From assembly GCF_003387155.1 (NCBI RefSeq), contig NZ_QUMT01000003.1:832233-896232 (forward strand): 64,000 bases of DNA, in the 5' to 3' direction. The notes under the pieces are model-generated. The model had not been told where the DNA came from. It ran no database searches and worked only from the letters and a program-made list of their open reading frames with translations. Both the position numbers and the translations under genes were made by a program. Below, one piece after another: positions 39,196 to 48,785 of this stretch; position 1 is the stretch's first letter; each line of letters opens with the position of its first letter. This stretch comes from Roseateles depolymerans. GTDB taxonomy: Bacteria; Pseudomonadota; Gammaproteobacteria; Burkholderiales; Burkholderiaceae_C.

Positions 39196-39750
39196 TCAGA
39201 GGCAGTGCCGGGTTGCCACCTCGGCCAGCCGCTCCAGCGCCTGACGCAGCGCCGGGGCTTGATCACCCAGCGCATCGATCAGCGCCTGGTCATGCGCCTG
39301 CACCTGCCGCTCCAGCGTGGTCAGCATGCGCCGGCCCTGCGCGGTGAGGTGCAGGCCCCAGCGACGGGCGTCGTTCTCGTCGTCGCGGCGTTCGACCCAG
39401 CCGCGATCGGTCAACCAGTCGGTCAGCCGCAGGGCGCCGCTGCGATGCAGGCCCATCGCCTCGGCAAGCACGCCCTGACGCATGCCCGGATTGCGCCCCA
39501 CCAGCACCAGCGCCGCAAACCGCTGCGGGCTCACCTGGGCTTTGGCCGTGGCGCGGTGGAAGTCCAGATACAGCGCATTCTGGGCACGGCGCAGCGCGTA
39601 ACCGAGCAGGTGGTCGAGCACGCCGTAATCCAGGCCCGGCACCCGCACCAGCGGTGCCTCTGGCGCGGAGGGCAGGTCGGGCGCAAGGTCGGCATGTCCG
39701 TTCGAAGCCGCAGTGCGGCGCGCAGGGGCAGTCGTGTCGGCGGCATCCAT
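39196..39750 (-). CDS. MarR-family transcriptional regulator
   Basis: Winged-HTH dimeric regulator of 184 residues, with a variable N-terminal tail (1-40) and the MarR core at about 40-180: KAQVSPQRFAALVLVGRNPG, LAEAMGLHRSGALRLTDWL, ERRDDENDARRWGLHLTAQG (the wing). Divergent from an FAD monooxygenase; an imperfect palindrome in the gap is the likely operator. Typical MarR proteins repress a divergent catabolic or detoxification gene and respond to an aromatic ligand. Confidence 0.88.
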   Translation of the reverse strand: MDAADTTAPARRTAASNGHADLAPDLPSAPEAPLVRVPGLDYGVLDHLLGYALRRAQNALYLDFHRATAKAQVSPQRFAALVLVGRNPGMRQGVLAEAMGLHRSGALRLTDWLTDRGWVERRDDENDARRWGLHLTAQGRRMLTTLERQVQAHDQALIDALGDQAPALRQALERLAEVATRHCL

Positions 39751-39761
39751 GGACTCAGCTT

Positions 39762-39788
39762 AGATACTGTTGCGCACTGCAACTATCT
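39762..39788. promoter_or_regulatory. Putative MarR operator palindrome
   Basis: Core GTTGC (39769-39773) and GCAAC (39779-39783), with outer arms AGATA (39762-39766) and its complement at 39784-39788. The left arm carries a two-base insertion. It lies between the divergent marR-type and FAD monooxygenase genes, 12 bases from the marR start. Confidence 0.45.
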
Positions 39789-39825
39789 CGCTTACCCTCA
39801 TCCGCAAAGAACGATGGAGACACGC

Positions 39826-41100
39826 ATGGACATCCTGATTGCCGGCGGCGGCATCGGTGGCCTGACGGCAGCCCTGGCGCTGCAGCGGGACGGTCACCGG
39901 GTGCAGGTCTGTGAATCCGCGGCCCAGCTCAAACCGCTGGGGGTGGGCATCAATCTGCTGCCCCATGCGGTGGCGGTGCTCGACAGCCTGGGCCTCCTGC
40001 CGGCGTTGCAGGCCATGGCGGTGCCGACCGCGGCGCTGGTCTTTGCCAACCGCCATGGGCAGACGCTCTACCGCGATGCCCGTGGCCTGGACGGCGGCTA
40101 CAGCCATCCGCAGTTCAGCATCCATCGTGGCGACTTCCAGATGATGCTCTGGCGCACCGCGCAGGAGCGGCTCGGGGCCGATGCCCTGCACGCCGGCGAG
40201 CGGGTGGTGGGCGCCCGCCAGGAGGCGGACGCGGTCATCGCCGAGATCGAACACAGCGACGGCCGGCGCAGCGAACGGCGCGCCGACCTGCTCATTGGCG
40301 CCGATGGCATCCATTCCGCGCTGCGCCGCCAGTTCCATCCGCAGGAAGGCCCTCCGCGCTGGAACGGGATGATGATGTGGCGCGGCACCACCCTCGCCCG
40401 CCCCTTCCTCGACGGGCGGACCATGGTGCAGGCCGGCCATCGGCGCGCGAAATTCGTGGTGTATCCGATCGCGCCGCCGCGCGCCGACGGCCTGCAGCTG
40501 ATCAACTGGATCTGCGACATCCGCCTGCGCGAGGACGGCCTGGGCGGCGGCCTGACGGCGCCGGGTCGCGAAGACTGGAACCGGCCGGGCCGGGTGAGCG
40601 ACCTGCTGCCGACCTTCGGTCACTGGCGCTTTGACTGGCTGGATGTGCCCGGCGTGATCCAGGGCGCCCAGCAACTGCTGGAATGGCCGATGGTGGACCG
40701 CGACCCGCTGCCGCGCTGGCGGCAGGGTCGGATCACCTTGCTGGGCGATGCCGCCCATCCCATGTACCCCATCGGCTCCAATGGCGCGACGCAGGCCATC
40801 ATGGATGCGCAGGCGATTGCGCAGGCGCTGCGGGATCACGGCACCTCGGACAGTGCCCGCCTGGAAGCGGCCCTCGCGGCCTACGAAGACGAACGTCGCC
40901 CCCTGTGTGCCCGCATCGTGGAGATGAACCGCCAGGAAGGTCTGGACTACATCCTGGACATGGTCGAGGAACGCGCGCCGGACGGCTTCGAGCGGCTGGA
41001 AGATGTCATCGATCCGGCGGAGATCGACACCTTCGTGCGCCGCTACAAAGCGGCCGCCGGGCACCGCCAGCAGCCGGGGCCGGACGCGCAGGTCCGCTAA
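39826..41100 (+). CDS. FAD-dependent monooxygenase (aromatic hydroxylase type)
   Basis: Flavoprotein of 424 residues. Residues 7-12 carry the FAD-binding GGGIGG motif (MDILIAGGGIGGLTAAL), then ADLLIGADGIHSALRR and GDAAHPMYPIGSNGATQAI, the usual order of PHBH-type class A flavin monooxygenases. It resembles 3-hydroxybenzoate-6-hydroxylase and phenazine hydroxylases; the substrate is uncertain. ATG 39826 has GGAG five bases upstream; ATG 39814 is an alternative. Divergent from the MarR gene and probably repressed by it. Converges with fghA. Confidence 0.87.
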   Translation: MDILIAGGGIGGLTAALALQRDGHRVQVCESAAQLKPLGVGINLLPHAVAVLDSLGLLPALQAMAVPTAALVFANRHGQTLYRDARGLDGGYSHPQFSIHRGDFQMMLWRTAQERLGADALHAGERVVGARQEADAVIAEIEHSDGRRSERRADLLIGADGIHSALRRQFHPQEGPPRWNGMMMWRGTTLARPFLDGRTMVQAGHRRAKFVVYPIAPPRADGLQLINWICDIRLREDGLGGGLTAPGREDWNRPGRVSDLLPTFGHWRFDWLDVPGVIQGAQQLLEWPMVDRDPLPRWRQGRITLLGDAAHPMYPIGSNGATQAIMDAQAIAQALRDHGTSDSARLEAALAAYEDERRPLCARIVEMNRQEGLDYILDMVEERAPDGFERLEDVIDPAEIDTFVRRYKAAAGHRQQPGPDAQVR

Positions 41101-41137
41101 GGGCGACGGACCTGGGACGGGGTGGGGGTGCCCGCGC

Positions 41138-41998
41138 TCAGCGTCCCTGCAAGCCCATCTGCCGCGCGTGATGGATCAGATGGTCATCGATGACGCTGGC
41201 GATGAAGTAGTAGCCATGGTCGTAGCCATCATGGCGGCGCAGGAACAGGTCCTGACCGATGGTGGCGCAGGCCGACTCCAGCGCTTCGGGATACAGCTGC
41301 TCCACCAGGAACTTGTCCGCCAGCCCCTGGTCCACCAGGATGCCGCCCGGATACGGCACCCGGGGCTGGGCCGCCATCAAGGCACTGGCGTCATGGGCCG
41401 GCCAGGCATCGCGGTCGGCGCCCAGATAACCGGTGAAGGCCTTGACCCCCCACGGGCAGCGGCTGGGGGCGGCGATCGGCGCGATGGCCGACAGCGACAC
41501 AAAGGCGCCTGGGTTGCGCAGCGCCAGCGTCAGTGCGCCATGCCCACCCATGGAATGGCCGCTGATGCCGGTGCGGGCCGCGTCCAGGCCCAGTTCGGCC
41601 TGCACCTGGGGAATCAGCTCCTTCATCAGGTAGCTGTCCATGCGGAAGTGCCGGTCCCAGGGGGCCTGGGTCGCATCCAGATAAAAGCCGGCGCCGATGC
41701 CGAAGTCCCACGACTCGGTCGCCCCCGGCAACGCACTGACGGCCTCGCCGCGCGGGCTGGTGTCCGGCATCAGCAGCGCCAGCCCAAGCTCGGCCGCACG
41801 CCGCTGGGCGCCGGCCTTCATGGTGAAGGTTTCCTCGGTGCAGGTCAGGCCCGCCAGGAACACCAGCAGGCCCTTGGCACCACCCGGCGGCACATACAGC
41901 GCAAAGCGCATCGGCAGGCCGATCTGCTGCGAGGCATGGCGGTAGAAGCGCTGCACGCCGCCGAAGCTGCCGTGTTCGCTGATCAGTTCAAAGTTCAT
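41138..41998 (-). CDS. fghA: S-formylglutathione hydrolase
   Basis: Cytosolic esterase-D-type serine hydrolase of 286 residues. It hydrolyses S-formylglutathione to formate and glutathione, the second step of glutathione-dependent formaldehyde removal. Catalytic Ser149 in GHSMGG, Asp in ILVDQGLADKF, His in HDGYDHGYYF, and conserved Cys53 (GLTCTEETF). Start at ATG 41998 with GGAG upstream; an in-frame upstream extension overlaps gshB. It sits 16 bases after gshB, a sensible pairing with glutathione synthesis. The S-(hydroxymethyl)glutathione dehydrogenase is not in the window. Confidence 0.94.
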   Translation of the reverse strand: MNFELISEHGSFGGVQRFYRHASQQIGLPMRFALYVPPGGAKGLLVFLAGLTCTEETFTMKAGAQRRAAELGLALLMPDTSPRGEAVSALPGATESWDFGIGAGFYLDATQAPWDRHFRMDSYLMKELIPQVQAELGLDAARTGISGHSMGGHGALTLALRNPGAFVSLSAIAPIAAPSRCPWGVKAFTGYLGADRDAWPAHDASALMAAQPRVPYPGGILVDQGLADKFLVEQLYPEALESACATIGQDLFLRRHDGYDHGYYFIASVIDDHLIHHARQMGLQGR

Positions 41999-42014
41999 GA
42001 GGGGTCTCCGGTCT

Positions 42015-43004
42015 TCAGGCCTTCGCCCGTTCGGCCACACCGCGCTCCAGGGCGTCGATGAAGGTGGCGGCGACGTCAAAGCCGGTCTGCTCCATGATTT
42101 CCTGGAAGCAGGTCGGGCTGGTCACGTTGATCTCGGTCATCTTGTCCCCGATCACGTCCAGGCCCACCAGCAGCAGGCCGCGCTGGGCCAGGATGGGCGC
42201 CAGGGCCTCGGCGATGCGGCGGTCTGCGTCACTGAGCGGCTGGGCCACGCCCTTGCCGCCCGCGGCCAGATTGCCACGCACCTCGCTACCTTGCGGAATG
42301 CGGGCCAGGCAGTAGGGGACCGGCACGCCGCCGATCAGCAGGATGCGCTTGTCGCCCTGCGCGATCTCGGGCACGAAGCGCTGCACCATCACCGTCTCGG
42401 CGCCCTGCTTGTTGAGCGTCTCGATGATGCTGCCCAGGTTCAGGCCGTCCGCCTTGACGCGGAAGATGCCCATGCCGCCCATGCCGTCCAGCGGCTTGAG
42501 GATGATGTCCTGATGCTCCGCATGGAAGGCGCGGATGGCGGCATCCGAGCGGGTGACCAGCGTCGGCGAGATGAATTGCGAGAACTCGAGGATGGCGAGT
42601 TTTTCCGGATGGTCACGCAGCGCGGAAGGCTTGTTGAAGACCTTGGCCCCTTCGCGCTCGGCCTGCTCCAGCAGGTGGGTGGCGTAGAAGAATTCGGAAT
42701 CGAAGGGCGGGTCCTTGCGCATCAGCACCGCATCCACATCGGCCAGGGCCAGGGCGCGACGCTCTTCGATGCTGTGCCAGACGGCCAGCTTGGTGCCGGC
42801 CTGGCTGGCCACGGCCTCGGGGGTCAGCACCAGGCGGCGTGCCTCCCGCGCGGTGACCCGGCCGCCGCTCACCCACATCAGCTCCGGCACCTCGCAGGCC
42901 CAGACCTCATGCCCGCGACGGGCCGCCTCGCGCATCATCGCGAAGGTGGAGTCCTTGTAGCTGTTGAAGGTGGACAGCGGGTCGGCGACAAACAGGATCT
43001 TCAT
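42015..43004 (-). CDS. gshB: Glutathione synthetase
   Basis: Cytosolic ATP-grasp enzyme of 329 residues that joins gamma-glutamylcysteine to glycine. Visible are MKILFVADPLSTFNSYKDST, DAVLMRKDPPFDSEF, ILKPLDGMGGMGIF and GDKRILLIGGVPVPYCLAR, plus TEINVTSPTCFQEI near the C-terminus. Complete and normal length. Co-transcribed with the upstream BenE-like gene and the downstream fghA. Its partner gene gshA lies 7.3 kb away. Confidence 0.97.
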   Translation of the reverse strand: MKILFVADPLSTFNSYKDSTFAMMREAARRGHEVWACEVPELMWVSGGRVTAREARRLVLTPEAVASQAGTKLAVWHSIEERRALALADVDAVLMRKDPPFDSEFFYATHLLEQAEREGAKVFNKPSALRDHPEKLAILEFSQFISPTLVTRSDAAIRAFHAEHQDIILKPLDGMGGMGIFRVKADGLNLGSIIETLNKQGAETVMVQRFVPEIAQGDKRILLIGGVPVPYCLARIPQGSEVRGNLAAGGKGVAQPLSDADRRIAEALAPILAQRGLLLVGLDVIGDKMTEINVTSPTCFQEIMEQTGFDVAATFIDALERGVAERAKA

Positions 43005-43023
43005 GAAAGGCTTCCGGAAAAAA

Positions 43024-44190
43024 TCAGCGTTGCCTGAAGTGTTGCACCATCAGAGAAACCGCGCCGGCCACCACCCCCCAGAAGGCCGAGCCGATGCCCA
43101 TCAGGCTGAGCCCGGAAAGGGTGACCAGGAAGGTGAGGATGGCCGCATCCTGATGCTTTTCTTCCTTCAGCGCGGCGGACAGGCCTCCGGCGATGGTGCC
43201 CAGCAGGGCCAGGCCGGCCACGGCCGCCACCAGCGCTTTCGGGAAGGCCTGCAGCAGGCCCACCACTGCGCCCCCCGCCAGGCCGATCAGGAGATAGAAC
43301 ACCCCCGCCATCACCGAGGCCATGTAGCGGCGCGCCGGATCCTCGTGCGCTTCGCGCCCCATGCAGATGGCGGCGGTGATGGCCGCCAGGTTGAAGGCAT
43401 ATCCGCCGAAGGGAGCTAGCAAGACAGTGGCCAGGCCCGTGGCCGTGATGCTGGCCGACACCGGCGTCTGGTAACCGGAGGCCCGCTGCGCGGCGACGCC
43501 GGGCAGATTCTGCGAGGCCATGGTGACCAGGAACAGCGGCAGGGCCACACCAATCAGCGTCGTCAGGCTAAAGCGGGGCGTGGTCCAGACCGGCGCGGCC
43601 CAGTCCCAGCGGATGACGCCCAGCTGCAGTTGCCCTTGCAGCCCGGCCACCGCGATGCCGGCCAGCAGCACCGACGGCGTGGCATACCGGGGCCACCAGC
43701 GGCGCCCCGCGAGATAGGTCAGCAGCATGGCCACGACCAGCAGCGGCGCGGTGGGCGTGGCGCGCACCGCATCCAGCCCGAAGCGGGCCAGCACCCCGGC
43801 CAGCAGCGCCGAGGCGATGGCCATCGGAATCCGGTCCATGATGCGCTCGAAGGCGCGGGTGATGCCGGACAGCACGATCAGGCCGCCGCAGACGATGAAA
43901 GCCCCGATCGCCTCGGCCATCGGCACGCCGGAGGTCGCCGCGAGCAGCGCAGCGCCGGGCGTGGACCAGGCAGTGAGCACCGGCTGACGGGTCCACAGCG
44001 ACAGACCGAGGCTGGTCAGCCCCATGCCCATGCCCAGCGCCCACATCCAGGAGGTGGTCTGGGCGGGCGTGGCCCCGAGTTGCTGGGTGGCCTGGAAAAT
44101 GATGGCCACCGAGCTGGTGAAACCCACCAGCACGGCCACGAATCCGGCGACGGTGGCGGAGAGGGACAGGTCTTTCAGGGCGCGCTGCAT
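43024..44190 (-). CDS. BenE-family benzoate/aromatic transporter
   Basis: Integral membrane protein of 388 residues with about 10-12 hydrophobic helices. The start LSLSATVAGFVAVLVGFTSS and AWSTPGAALLAATSGV, then APFGGYAFNLAAITAAICMG, match the BenE family of benzoate:proton symporters. Substrate not certain; no benzoate catabolic genes are nearby. Twenty bases before gshB on the same strand. Confidence 0.88.
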   Translation of the reverse strand: MQRALKDLSLSATVAGFVAVLVGFTSSVAIIFQATQQLGATPAQTTSWMWALGMGMGLTSLGLSLWTRQPVLTAWSTPGAALLAATSGVPMAEAIGAFIVCGGLIVLSGITRAFERIMDRIPMAIASALLAGVLARFGLDAVRATPTAPLLVVAMLLTYLAGRRWWPRYATPSVLLAGIAVAGLQGQLQLGVIRWDWAAPVWTTPRFSLTTLIGVALPLFLVTMASQNLPGVAAQRASGYQTPVSASITATGLATVLLAPFGGYAFNLAAITAAICMGREAHEDPARRYMASVMAGVFYLLIGLAGGAVVGLLQAFPKALVAAVAGLALLGTIAGGLSAALKEEKHQDAAILTFLVTLSGLSLMGIGSAFWGVVAGAVSLMVQHFRQR

Positions 44191-44243
44191 GGTGGCGCAA
44201 GCATACCCATGCCTGGGCCGCGCTTCAGATCACCCCGCACGCC

Positions 44244-46127
44244 TCAGATTTCGACCTTGGAGCCGAGCTCCACGATGCGGTTGGTGGGCAGGTGCAGGAA
44301 GTCTGCCGCGGCGGCCGCATTGCGGTGCATGCTCGCGAACAGCTTTTCCCGCCACAGCGCCATGCCGGAGCCGATGGTCGGAATGACGATGTCCCGCGAC
44401 AGGAAGTAGCTGGTCTCCATCTCGTCCAGATGCACCCCGTGCTCCTCCAGCAGGCGCAGCGCTTCCGGCACGTCCGGCTCGTTCTTGAAGCCGAAGTGCA
44501 GCGTCACCTGCCAGCAGTCGTTCTCCAGGCTCTCCACTTCCACCCGCTTCTCGAAACCGATCCACGGGACTTCATGGTGGCGCACGCTCACGAACAGGTT
44601 TTGCTCATGCAACACCTTGTTGTGCTTGAGGTTGTGCAGCAGCGCATTGGGCGTGGTGCCCTGCTCGGCGGAGAGGAACACCGCCGTGCCCACCACCCGC
44701 GTCGGCGGATTGATGAAGACGGCTTCCAGGAAGCTGCGCAGGTCGATGGCGTCCTCCCGCAGCTTGTCCGACAGCAGGCGGCGGCCCTGCTTCCAGGTCA
44801 GCATCAGGGTGAACATGCCCACACCGATCATCAGCGGGAACCAGCCGCCGTGCGCGACCTTCAGCAGGTTGGAGGCCAGGAAGGTGGCGTCGATGACAAA
44901 GAACACGCCGGTGGCGGCAATGCACAGCGCCAGCGGATAGCCCCAGCCAAAGCGGATGACGAAGAAGGTCATCACCGTGGTGATGGTCATGTCGATGGTC
45001 ACCGCCACGCCATAGGCGCCGGCCAGCTTGCTGGACGAGCCGAAGAAGGCCACGGCCACCACGACGAAGGCGAACAAGCCCCAGTTCACAAAGGGCACGT
45101 AGATCTGACCAATGTCCCGCACCGACGTGTGCAGGATGCGCATGCGCGGCAGCAGGCCCAGTTGCACCGCCTGCTTGGTGACCGAGAAGGCCGCGGTGAT
45201 CAGCGCCTGCGAGGCCACGATGGCCGCCAGCGTCGCCAAGGCGAACAGCGGGATCTCGGCCCAGGACGGGGCGATGAGATAAAACGGGTTCTTGATGGCT
45301 TCCGGCCGGTCCAGCAGCAGCGCGCCCTGGCCGAAATAGTTCAGCACCAGGGCCGGCATCACGAAGCCATACCAGGCGATGCGGATGGGCTTCTTGCCGA
45401 AGTGCCCCAGGTCGGCATACAGCGCTTCACCGCCGGTCACCACCAGCACCACCGCGCCCAAGGCCACGAAGGCGATCCACCCGTAGTCCAGGCAGAACTG
45501 CACCGCATACAGCGGATTGATGGCCGACAGCACATGCGGGTTGTTCCAGATCTGCGGCACGCCCAGGGCCGCCAGCGTGGTGAACCACACCAGCATCACC
45601 GGACCAAAGGCCTTGCCCACGCCGCTGGTGCCAAAGCGCTGCACCGAGAACAGCCCGGCCAGCACGATCAGCGTGACCGGGACGATGGCGTTGTCGTATT
45701 GCGGGAAGTAGACGTCGATGCCCTCCACCGCGCCCAGCACCGTCATGGCGGGGGTGATGACCGCATCCCCGAAGAAGATGGCCGTGCCGAACAGGCCGAC
45801 CAGCATCAGGCTTCGTCTCAGCTGGGGCTTGTGCCGCACTGCGGTGGTGGCCAGGGCCAGCATCGCGATCAGGCCGCCTTCACCGTTGTTGTCGGCCCGA
45901 AGGATCAGCAACACGTACTTGAGGGAGACGATGATGGTCATCGTCCAGAACAGCAGGGACAGGACGCCCAGGATGTTGTCATGCGTCAGCGGCACGTGGC
46001 CGCCATGAAACACTTCCTTCAGGGCATACAGGGGGCTGGTGCCGATGTCCCCGTACACAACACCCAATGCGCCGATGGTCAGGCCCGCGAGGGCGGACGG
46101 CGAGCGGGCCGCTTGGTGTGAACTCAC
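44244..46127 (-). CDS. kup: Kup-family potassium uptake protein
   Basis: Low-affinity K+:H+ symporter, 627 residues. The N-terminal membrane part has about 12 helices ([20 protein letters not shown] is the family signature) and the C-terminal about 180 residues are cytosolic. Complete, normal length. GTG is the start codon. A possible promoter lies about 45-80 bases upstream. Gene is 54 bases ahead of the BenE-like gene. Confidence 0.95.
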   Translation of the reverse strand: MSSHQAARSPSALAGLTIGALGVVYGDIGTSPLYALKEVFHGGHVPLTHDNILGVLSLLFWTMTIIVSLKYVLLILRADNNGEGGLIAMLALATTAVRHKPQLRRSLMLVGLFGTAIFFGDAVITPAMTVLGAVEGIDVYFPQYDNAIVPVTLIVLAGLFSVQRFGTSGVGKAFGPVMLVWFTTLAALGVPQIWNNPHVLSAINPLYAVQFCLDYGWIAFVALGAVVLVVTGGEALYADLGHFGKKPIRIAWYGFVMPALVLNYFGQGALLLDRPEAIKNPFYLIAPSWAEIPLFALATLAAIVASQALITAAFSVTKQAVQLGLLPRMRILHTSVRDIGQIYVPFVNWGLFAFVVVAVAFFGSSSKLAGAYGVAVTIDMTITTVMTFFVIRFGWGYPLALCIAATGVFFVIDATFLASNLLKVAHGGWFPLMIGVGMFTLMLTWKQGRRLLSDKLREDAIDLRSFLEAVFINPPTRVVGTAVFLSAEQGTTPNALLHNLKHNKVLHEQNLFVSVRHHEVPWIGFEKRVEVESLENDCWQVTLHFGFKNEPDVPEALRLLEEHGVHLDEMETSYFLSRDIVIPTIGSGMALWREKLFASMHRNAAAAADFLHLPTNRIVELGSKVEI

Positions 46128-46176
46128 AGAGTCGCTCGCGACCGGGTTGAAGGGTCGCGAAAAGTCGAAAGTGCGT

Positions 46177-46204
46177 ATTGTGTGCTTCTATTTGTGCAGC
46201 GCAA
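46177..46204 (-). promoter_or_regulatory. Possible sigma-70 promoter of kup
   Basis: On the minus strand TTGCGC (46199-46204) and CACAAT (46177-46182) are spaced by 16 bases, each with four of six matches to consensus. They lie about 50 bases before the kup GTG start in the 219-base divergent gap shared with the LysR gene. Confidence 0.35.
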
Positions 46205-46346
46205 CACCCCCACCCTTGTGACGTCTCCTGGCTTGCGTCGGGGCAAGAGAAGTGAGACAGAGTTGACGTGGGCGGTTGGCGGATCACATCCTGTAAACCC
46301 TGGGCCGCGCTTTGCAGGTACGCTTGCGCACCTTCCCTGACCGCCC

Positions 46347-47330
46347 ATGATCGACCAGCCCCCATCGCCCGAGGCCGCCGAGCAGTTCATCGTGCGCCGC
46401 ATGAGCCTGCGGCATGCGCGCGTGCTGATCGCCCTGCATGACACCGGCAATGCCAGCCATGCGGCCGAAGTGCTGCATGTCACCCAGCCGGCGGTCAGCA
46501 AGACGCTGGCCGAGCTCGAACAGGGCCTGGGCCAGATGCTGTTCCTGCGCAAGGGTCGGCACATGTACATCACCCCGGTGGGCCGGCGACTGCTGACGTT
46601 GGCGCGCAAGATCGAGGCCGACCTGCACCGCGCCGCCGGCGAGGTGGCGTCGATGGTGCGCGGGGCCACCGGCGAGCTGCGCGTGGGCGCCACCAATGCC
46701 GCCCTGGCCCGCCTGCTGCCGCGGGCGGTGGCGGCGCTCAAGCGTGAATCCCCGCAGGTCACGGTAAGCGTGCGCACGCATGCGCTTCGCTCGCTGTTCG
46801 AAGACCTGCTGGCCGGACAGCTGGACCTGGTCATCGCCCGGGTCATGCCGCAGGACGAACCGCTGGGCCTGCAACGCATGGCCCTGTTGCAACAGCCCGA
46901 GCGGCTGGCCATCAGCGCCCAGCATCCGCTGGCCGACGCCGGCCTGCTGAGCTGGGAAACGCTCAGCCGCCAACGCTGGATCTGGCACATGCCGGGCACC
47001 CGGACCCGCATGCTGGTGGATCGGCTCTGGCAGGCCAAGGGGCTGCCGCTGCCCAGTGACCTGATCGAGAACGGCGACCTGATGCTGTCGCTGAACATGA
47101 TGCGCGAGATGCCGCTGCTGGCGGTGATGCCGCACGACGTGGCGGTGGATGCGCAGGGCAAGGGCATCGTACGGCTGCTGCCCCATGACGTGGACCTGGG
47201 CCTGGGGGCCCTGTCGGTCTGGCACCTGCCCGACAGCCACAGCGAACTGCTGGACCGTTTCAAGCTGCTGCTGCTGGAGGCGGCGGCCGAGGTCCAGGTG
47301 CCGGGCACCCCGGCCGCTGCCACCGTCTGA
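46347..47330 (+). CDS. LysR-family transcriptional regulator
   Basis: LysR regulator of 327 residues. HTH at about 18-78 (NASHAAEVLHVTQPAVSKTL, ELEQGLGQMLFLRKG), then the effector domain (ATGELRVGATNAALARLLPR). A 17-residue N-terminal extension precedes the HTH; the second ATG (MSLRHAR) is an alternative start. Divergent from kup. It lies just upstream of the first of two unknown paralogous genes, 71 bases away on the same strand, and could regulate those or kup. Target unknown. Confidence 0.9.
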   Translation: MIDQPPSPEAAEQFIVRRMSLRHARVLIALHDTGNASHAAEVLHVTQPAVSKTLAELEQGLGQMLFLRKGRHMYITPVGRRLLTLARKIEADLHRAAGEVASMVRGATGELRVGATNAALARLLPRAVAALKRESPQVTVSVRTHALRSLFEDLLAGQLDLVIARVMPQDEPLGLQRMALLQQPERLAISAQHPLADAGLLSWETLSRQRWIWHMPGTRTRMLVDRLWQAKGLPLPSDLIENGDLMLSLNMMREMPLLAVMPHDVAVDAQGKGIVRLLPHDVDLGLGALSVWHLPDSHSELLDRFKLLLLEAAAEVQVPGTPAAATV

Positions 47331-47351
47331 ACCCTGCACCCGGGCAGACAG

Positions 47352-47401
47352 GACTGAGCGCCACGGGGTCGTCCCGTGGGTTCCTGAAGTGTCTGCGCGT
47401 C
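47352..47401 (+). promoter_or_regulatory. Leader repeat copy 1 with inverted repeat
   Basis: A segment of about 50 bases just before the first paralogue. It holds CCACGGG (47361-47367), loop GTCGT, CCCGTGG (47373-47379), then CCTGAAGTGTCTG and the start codon. The same layout and much of the same sequence recur before the second paralogue (48735-48785). The dyad could be an operator or an mRNA hairpin near the start codon; no clear Shine-Dalgarno is present. Confidence 0.7.
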
Positions 47402-48649
47402 ATGCATCGTGTTCCTCCTGCGTCCTGGTCGTCCCCCGGGGCGTCCTCCGCGGCGTCCTCCTCCTCTTCGTCATCGTCCCGCCCGGATCCTTCCGGCCCT
47501 GGTGGGCCCGGGCCCTCATCCGCGTCGCTGCCAACCGGCCCCTCCCCGCAGCTTCCGGAGGCGGACTGGTCGCGGCAGCATGCCGAAGTGGCCGAGGCCA
47601 TCCTGCGGGTGGCGCGGTCTTCTGCGGACGCCCCGATCCACGCGCCCCTGTTCAAGCTCGACCCCGGCACGCCTCCTGGGCAGCCGTCAGGCCCGAGGGC
47701 GCCAGCCGGCTCGGGGGGACGGGGACTGCCGGTGCTGCAGCGCACCTTGTCGATGACCCCCACCTTGTCGGCCGAGGACGCTCGTCGTGCCGGTGGTGCC
47801 AGTGCAGCGACCGGCCCGGCGCTGCTGCTGATCAAATGCCCGGAGGGGTCAGGCCCTCGAATCACCGAACTCATGCGACTGTTCAAAGCGCATGACGTGC
47901 GGCACATGATCACGCTGGGAACGATGCCGCGCGGGATCCTCCCGAGGTCTACGCTGTTTGCCAATGGCATCGCGATGCAGGACGACAGGGGCCACTCATG
48001 GCTCGCGACGTCCACGGCCGAGCGGCCTTTCACGGCGGGGCAGGCCAGCACCCTTACTTTTGTCGACTCAACACGGCCCCCCGCAGGCACTGCGGCAGGC
48101 ACTCCGGCAACCACTCCCGCAGTCCCTGCGGAACAGACACGACCCGCCCCCCTGACGGTGCAGCGACTCAGCGTGTCGCTCCTGACGCCGGAACTGCTGG
48201 AGCCTTCTGCGCTGGTGACCATCATCCAATGGCTGCGCACGTACACCAAGCCCGGGGACCGCATCGCCGTGCTGGCGGCGGAGCCCAGAGACTCGCGGCG
48301 TGATCTGCCAGACGACCCCGCCCTGATGCTGATGGGCGGCCAACTGGCGATGATGCTGGCCCTGCAGCAGACGCCGGCCTTGAGCGCAGAACTGCGACAG
48401 ATGCATCACAGCCTGTCATCGGAATCCACTCAGCGGACGGCGCTGCTCACGGTGGCCGCCATCGACTTGAACCGGCTGAATCCGGCGCTGCTGGGCACGA
48501 CCTTGCATCTCAGTGCGGTGCTGGAGGCCCAGCAAGCCTGGGCCGAGCTGAACGCCCGTGCGGCAGCCCCACCGGCCGGCGGACCGTTCTGGATGATCCC
48601 TGGCCGGACCGTTCAGGGCTTGGGCTCGGCGGGGCCCACGGCGCGATGA
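47402..48649 (+). CDS. Unknown protein, paralogue 1 of tandem pair
   Basis: Protein of 415 residues; family not recognised. Residues 1-50 are dominated by Ser, Pro and Gly, with a run of Ser at 19-26, and are probably disordered. Blocks shared with the following gene occur in the same order: LPVLQRTLSMTPT (109-121), VRHMITLGTM (166-175), LTPELLEPSALVTIIQWL (261-278), MGGQLA (311-316) and LNRLNPALLG (356-365). No signal peptide, membrane helix, lipobox, Cys cluster or nucleotide-binding loop is seen. The block order (R-x-I-T-L-G, then a Leu/Pro-rich strand, then an A-V-L segment) is only loosely reminiscent of tyrosine-phosphatase-like domains; the C-x5-R catalytic loop is absent. Ser/Pro-rich start could suit a secreted effector (speculation). 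Confidence 0.75.
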   Translation: MHRVPPASWSSPGASSAASSSSSSSSRPDPSGPGGPGPSSASLPTGPSPQLPEADWSRQHAEVAEAILRVARSSADAPIHAPLFKLDPGTPPGQPSGPRAPAGSGGRGLPVLQRTLSMTPTLSAEDARRAGGASAATGPALLLIKCPEGSGPRITELMRLFKAHDVRHMITLGTMPRGILPRSTLFANGIAMQDDRGHSWLATSTAERPFTAGQASTLTFVDSTRPPAGTAAGTPATTPAVPAEQTRPAPLTVQRLSVSLLTPELLEPSALVTIIQWLRTYTKPGDRIAVLAAEPRDSRRDLPDDPALMLMGGQLAMMLALQQTPALSAELRQMHHSLSSESTQRTALLTVAAIDLNRLNPALLGTTLHLSAVLEAQQAWAELNARAAAPPAGGPFWMIPGRTVQGLGSAGPTAR

Positions 48650-48734
48650 CCCTCGGTCGGCACCCAGCCATCGCCATCGAGGGGGCGGCGCGGCCACATC
48701 CACAGACGTCTGAAACCTGGCTGGGTGCAAACAT

Positions 48735-48785
48735 GACTGAGGGCGCACGGGGTTGTCCCGTGGGCTCCTGAAGTGTCTGCTGATC
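48735..48785 (+). promoter_or_regulatory. Leader repeat copy 2 with inverted repeat
   Basis: Second copy of the leader: CACGGG (48746-48751), loop GTTGT, CCCGTG (48757-48762), then CTCCTGAAGTGTCTG and ATG at 48786. From the dyad end to the ATG there are 23 bases, as in copy 1 (with six-base arms). This conservation also fixes the start codon of the second paralogue. Confidence 0.7.

Noticed and set aside
47260-48264. Antisense ORFs over the unknown paralogues, with similar N-termini
   Set aside because: The similarity of these antisense products comes from the duplicated leader DNA read backwards. The plus-strand ORFs have matching start positions and conserved blocks across their length.
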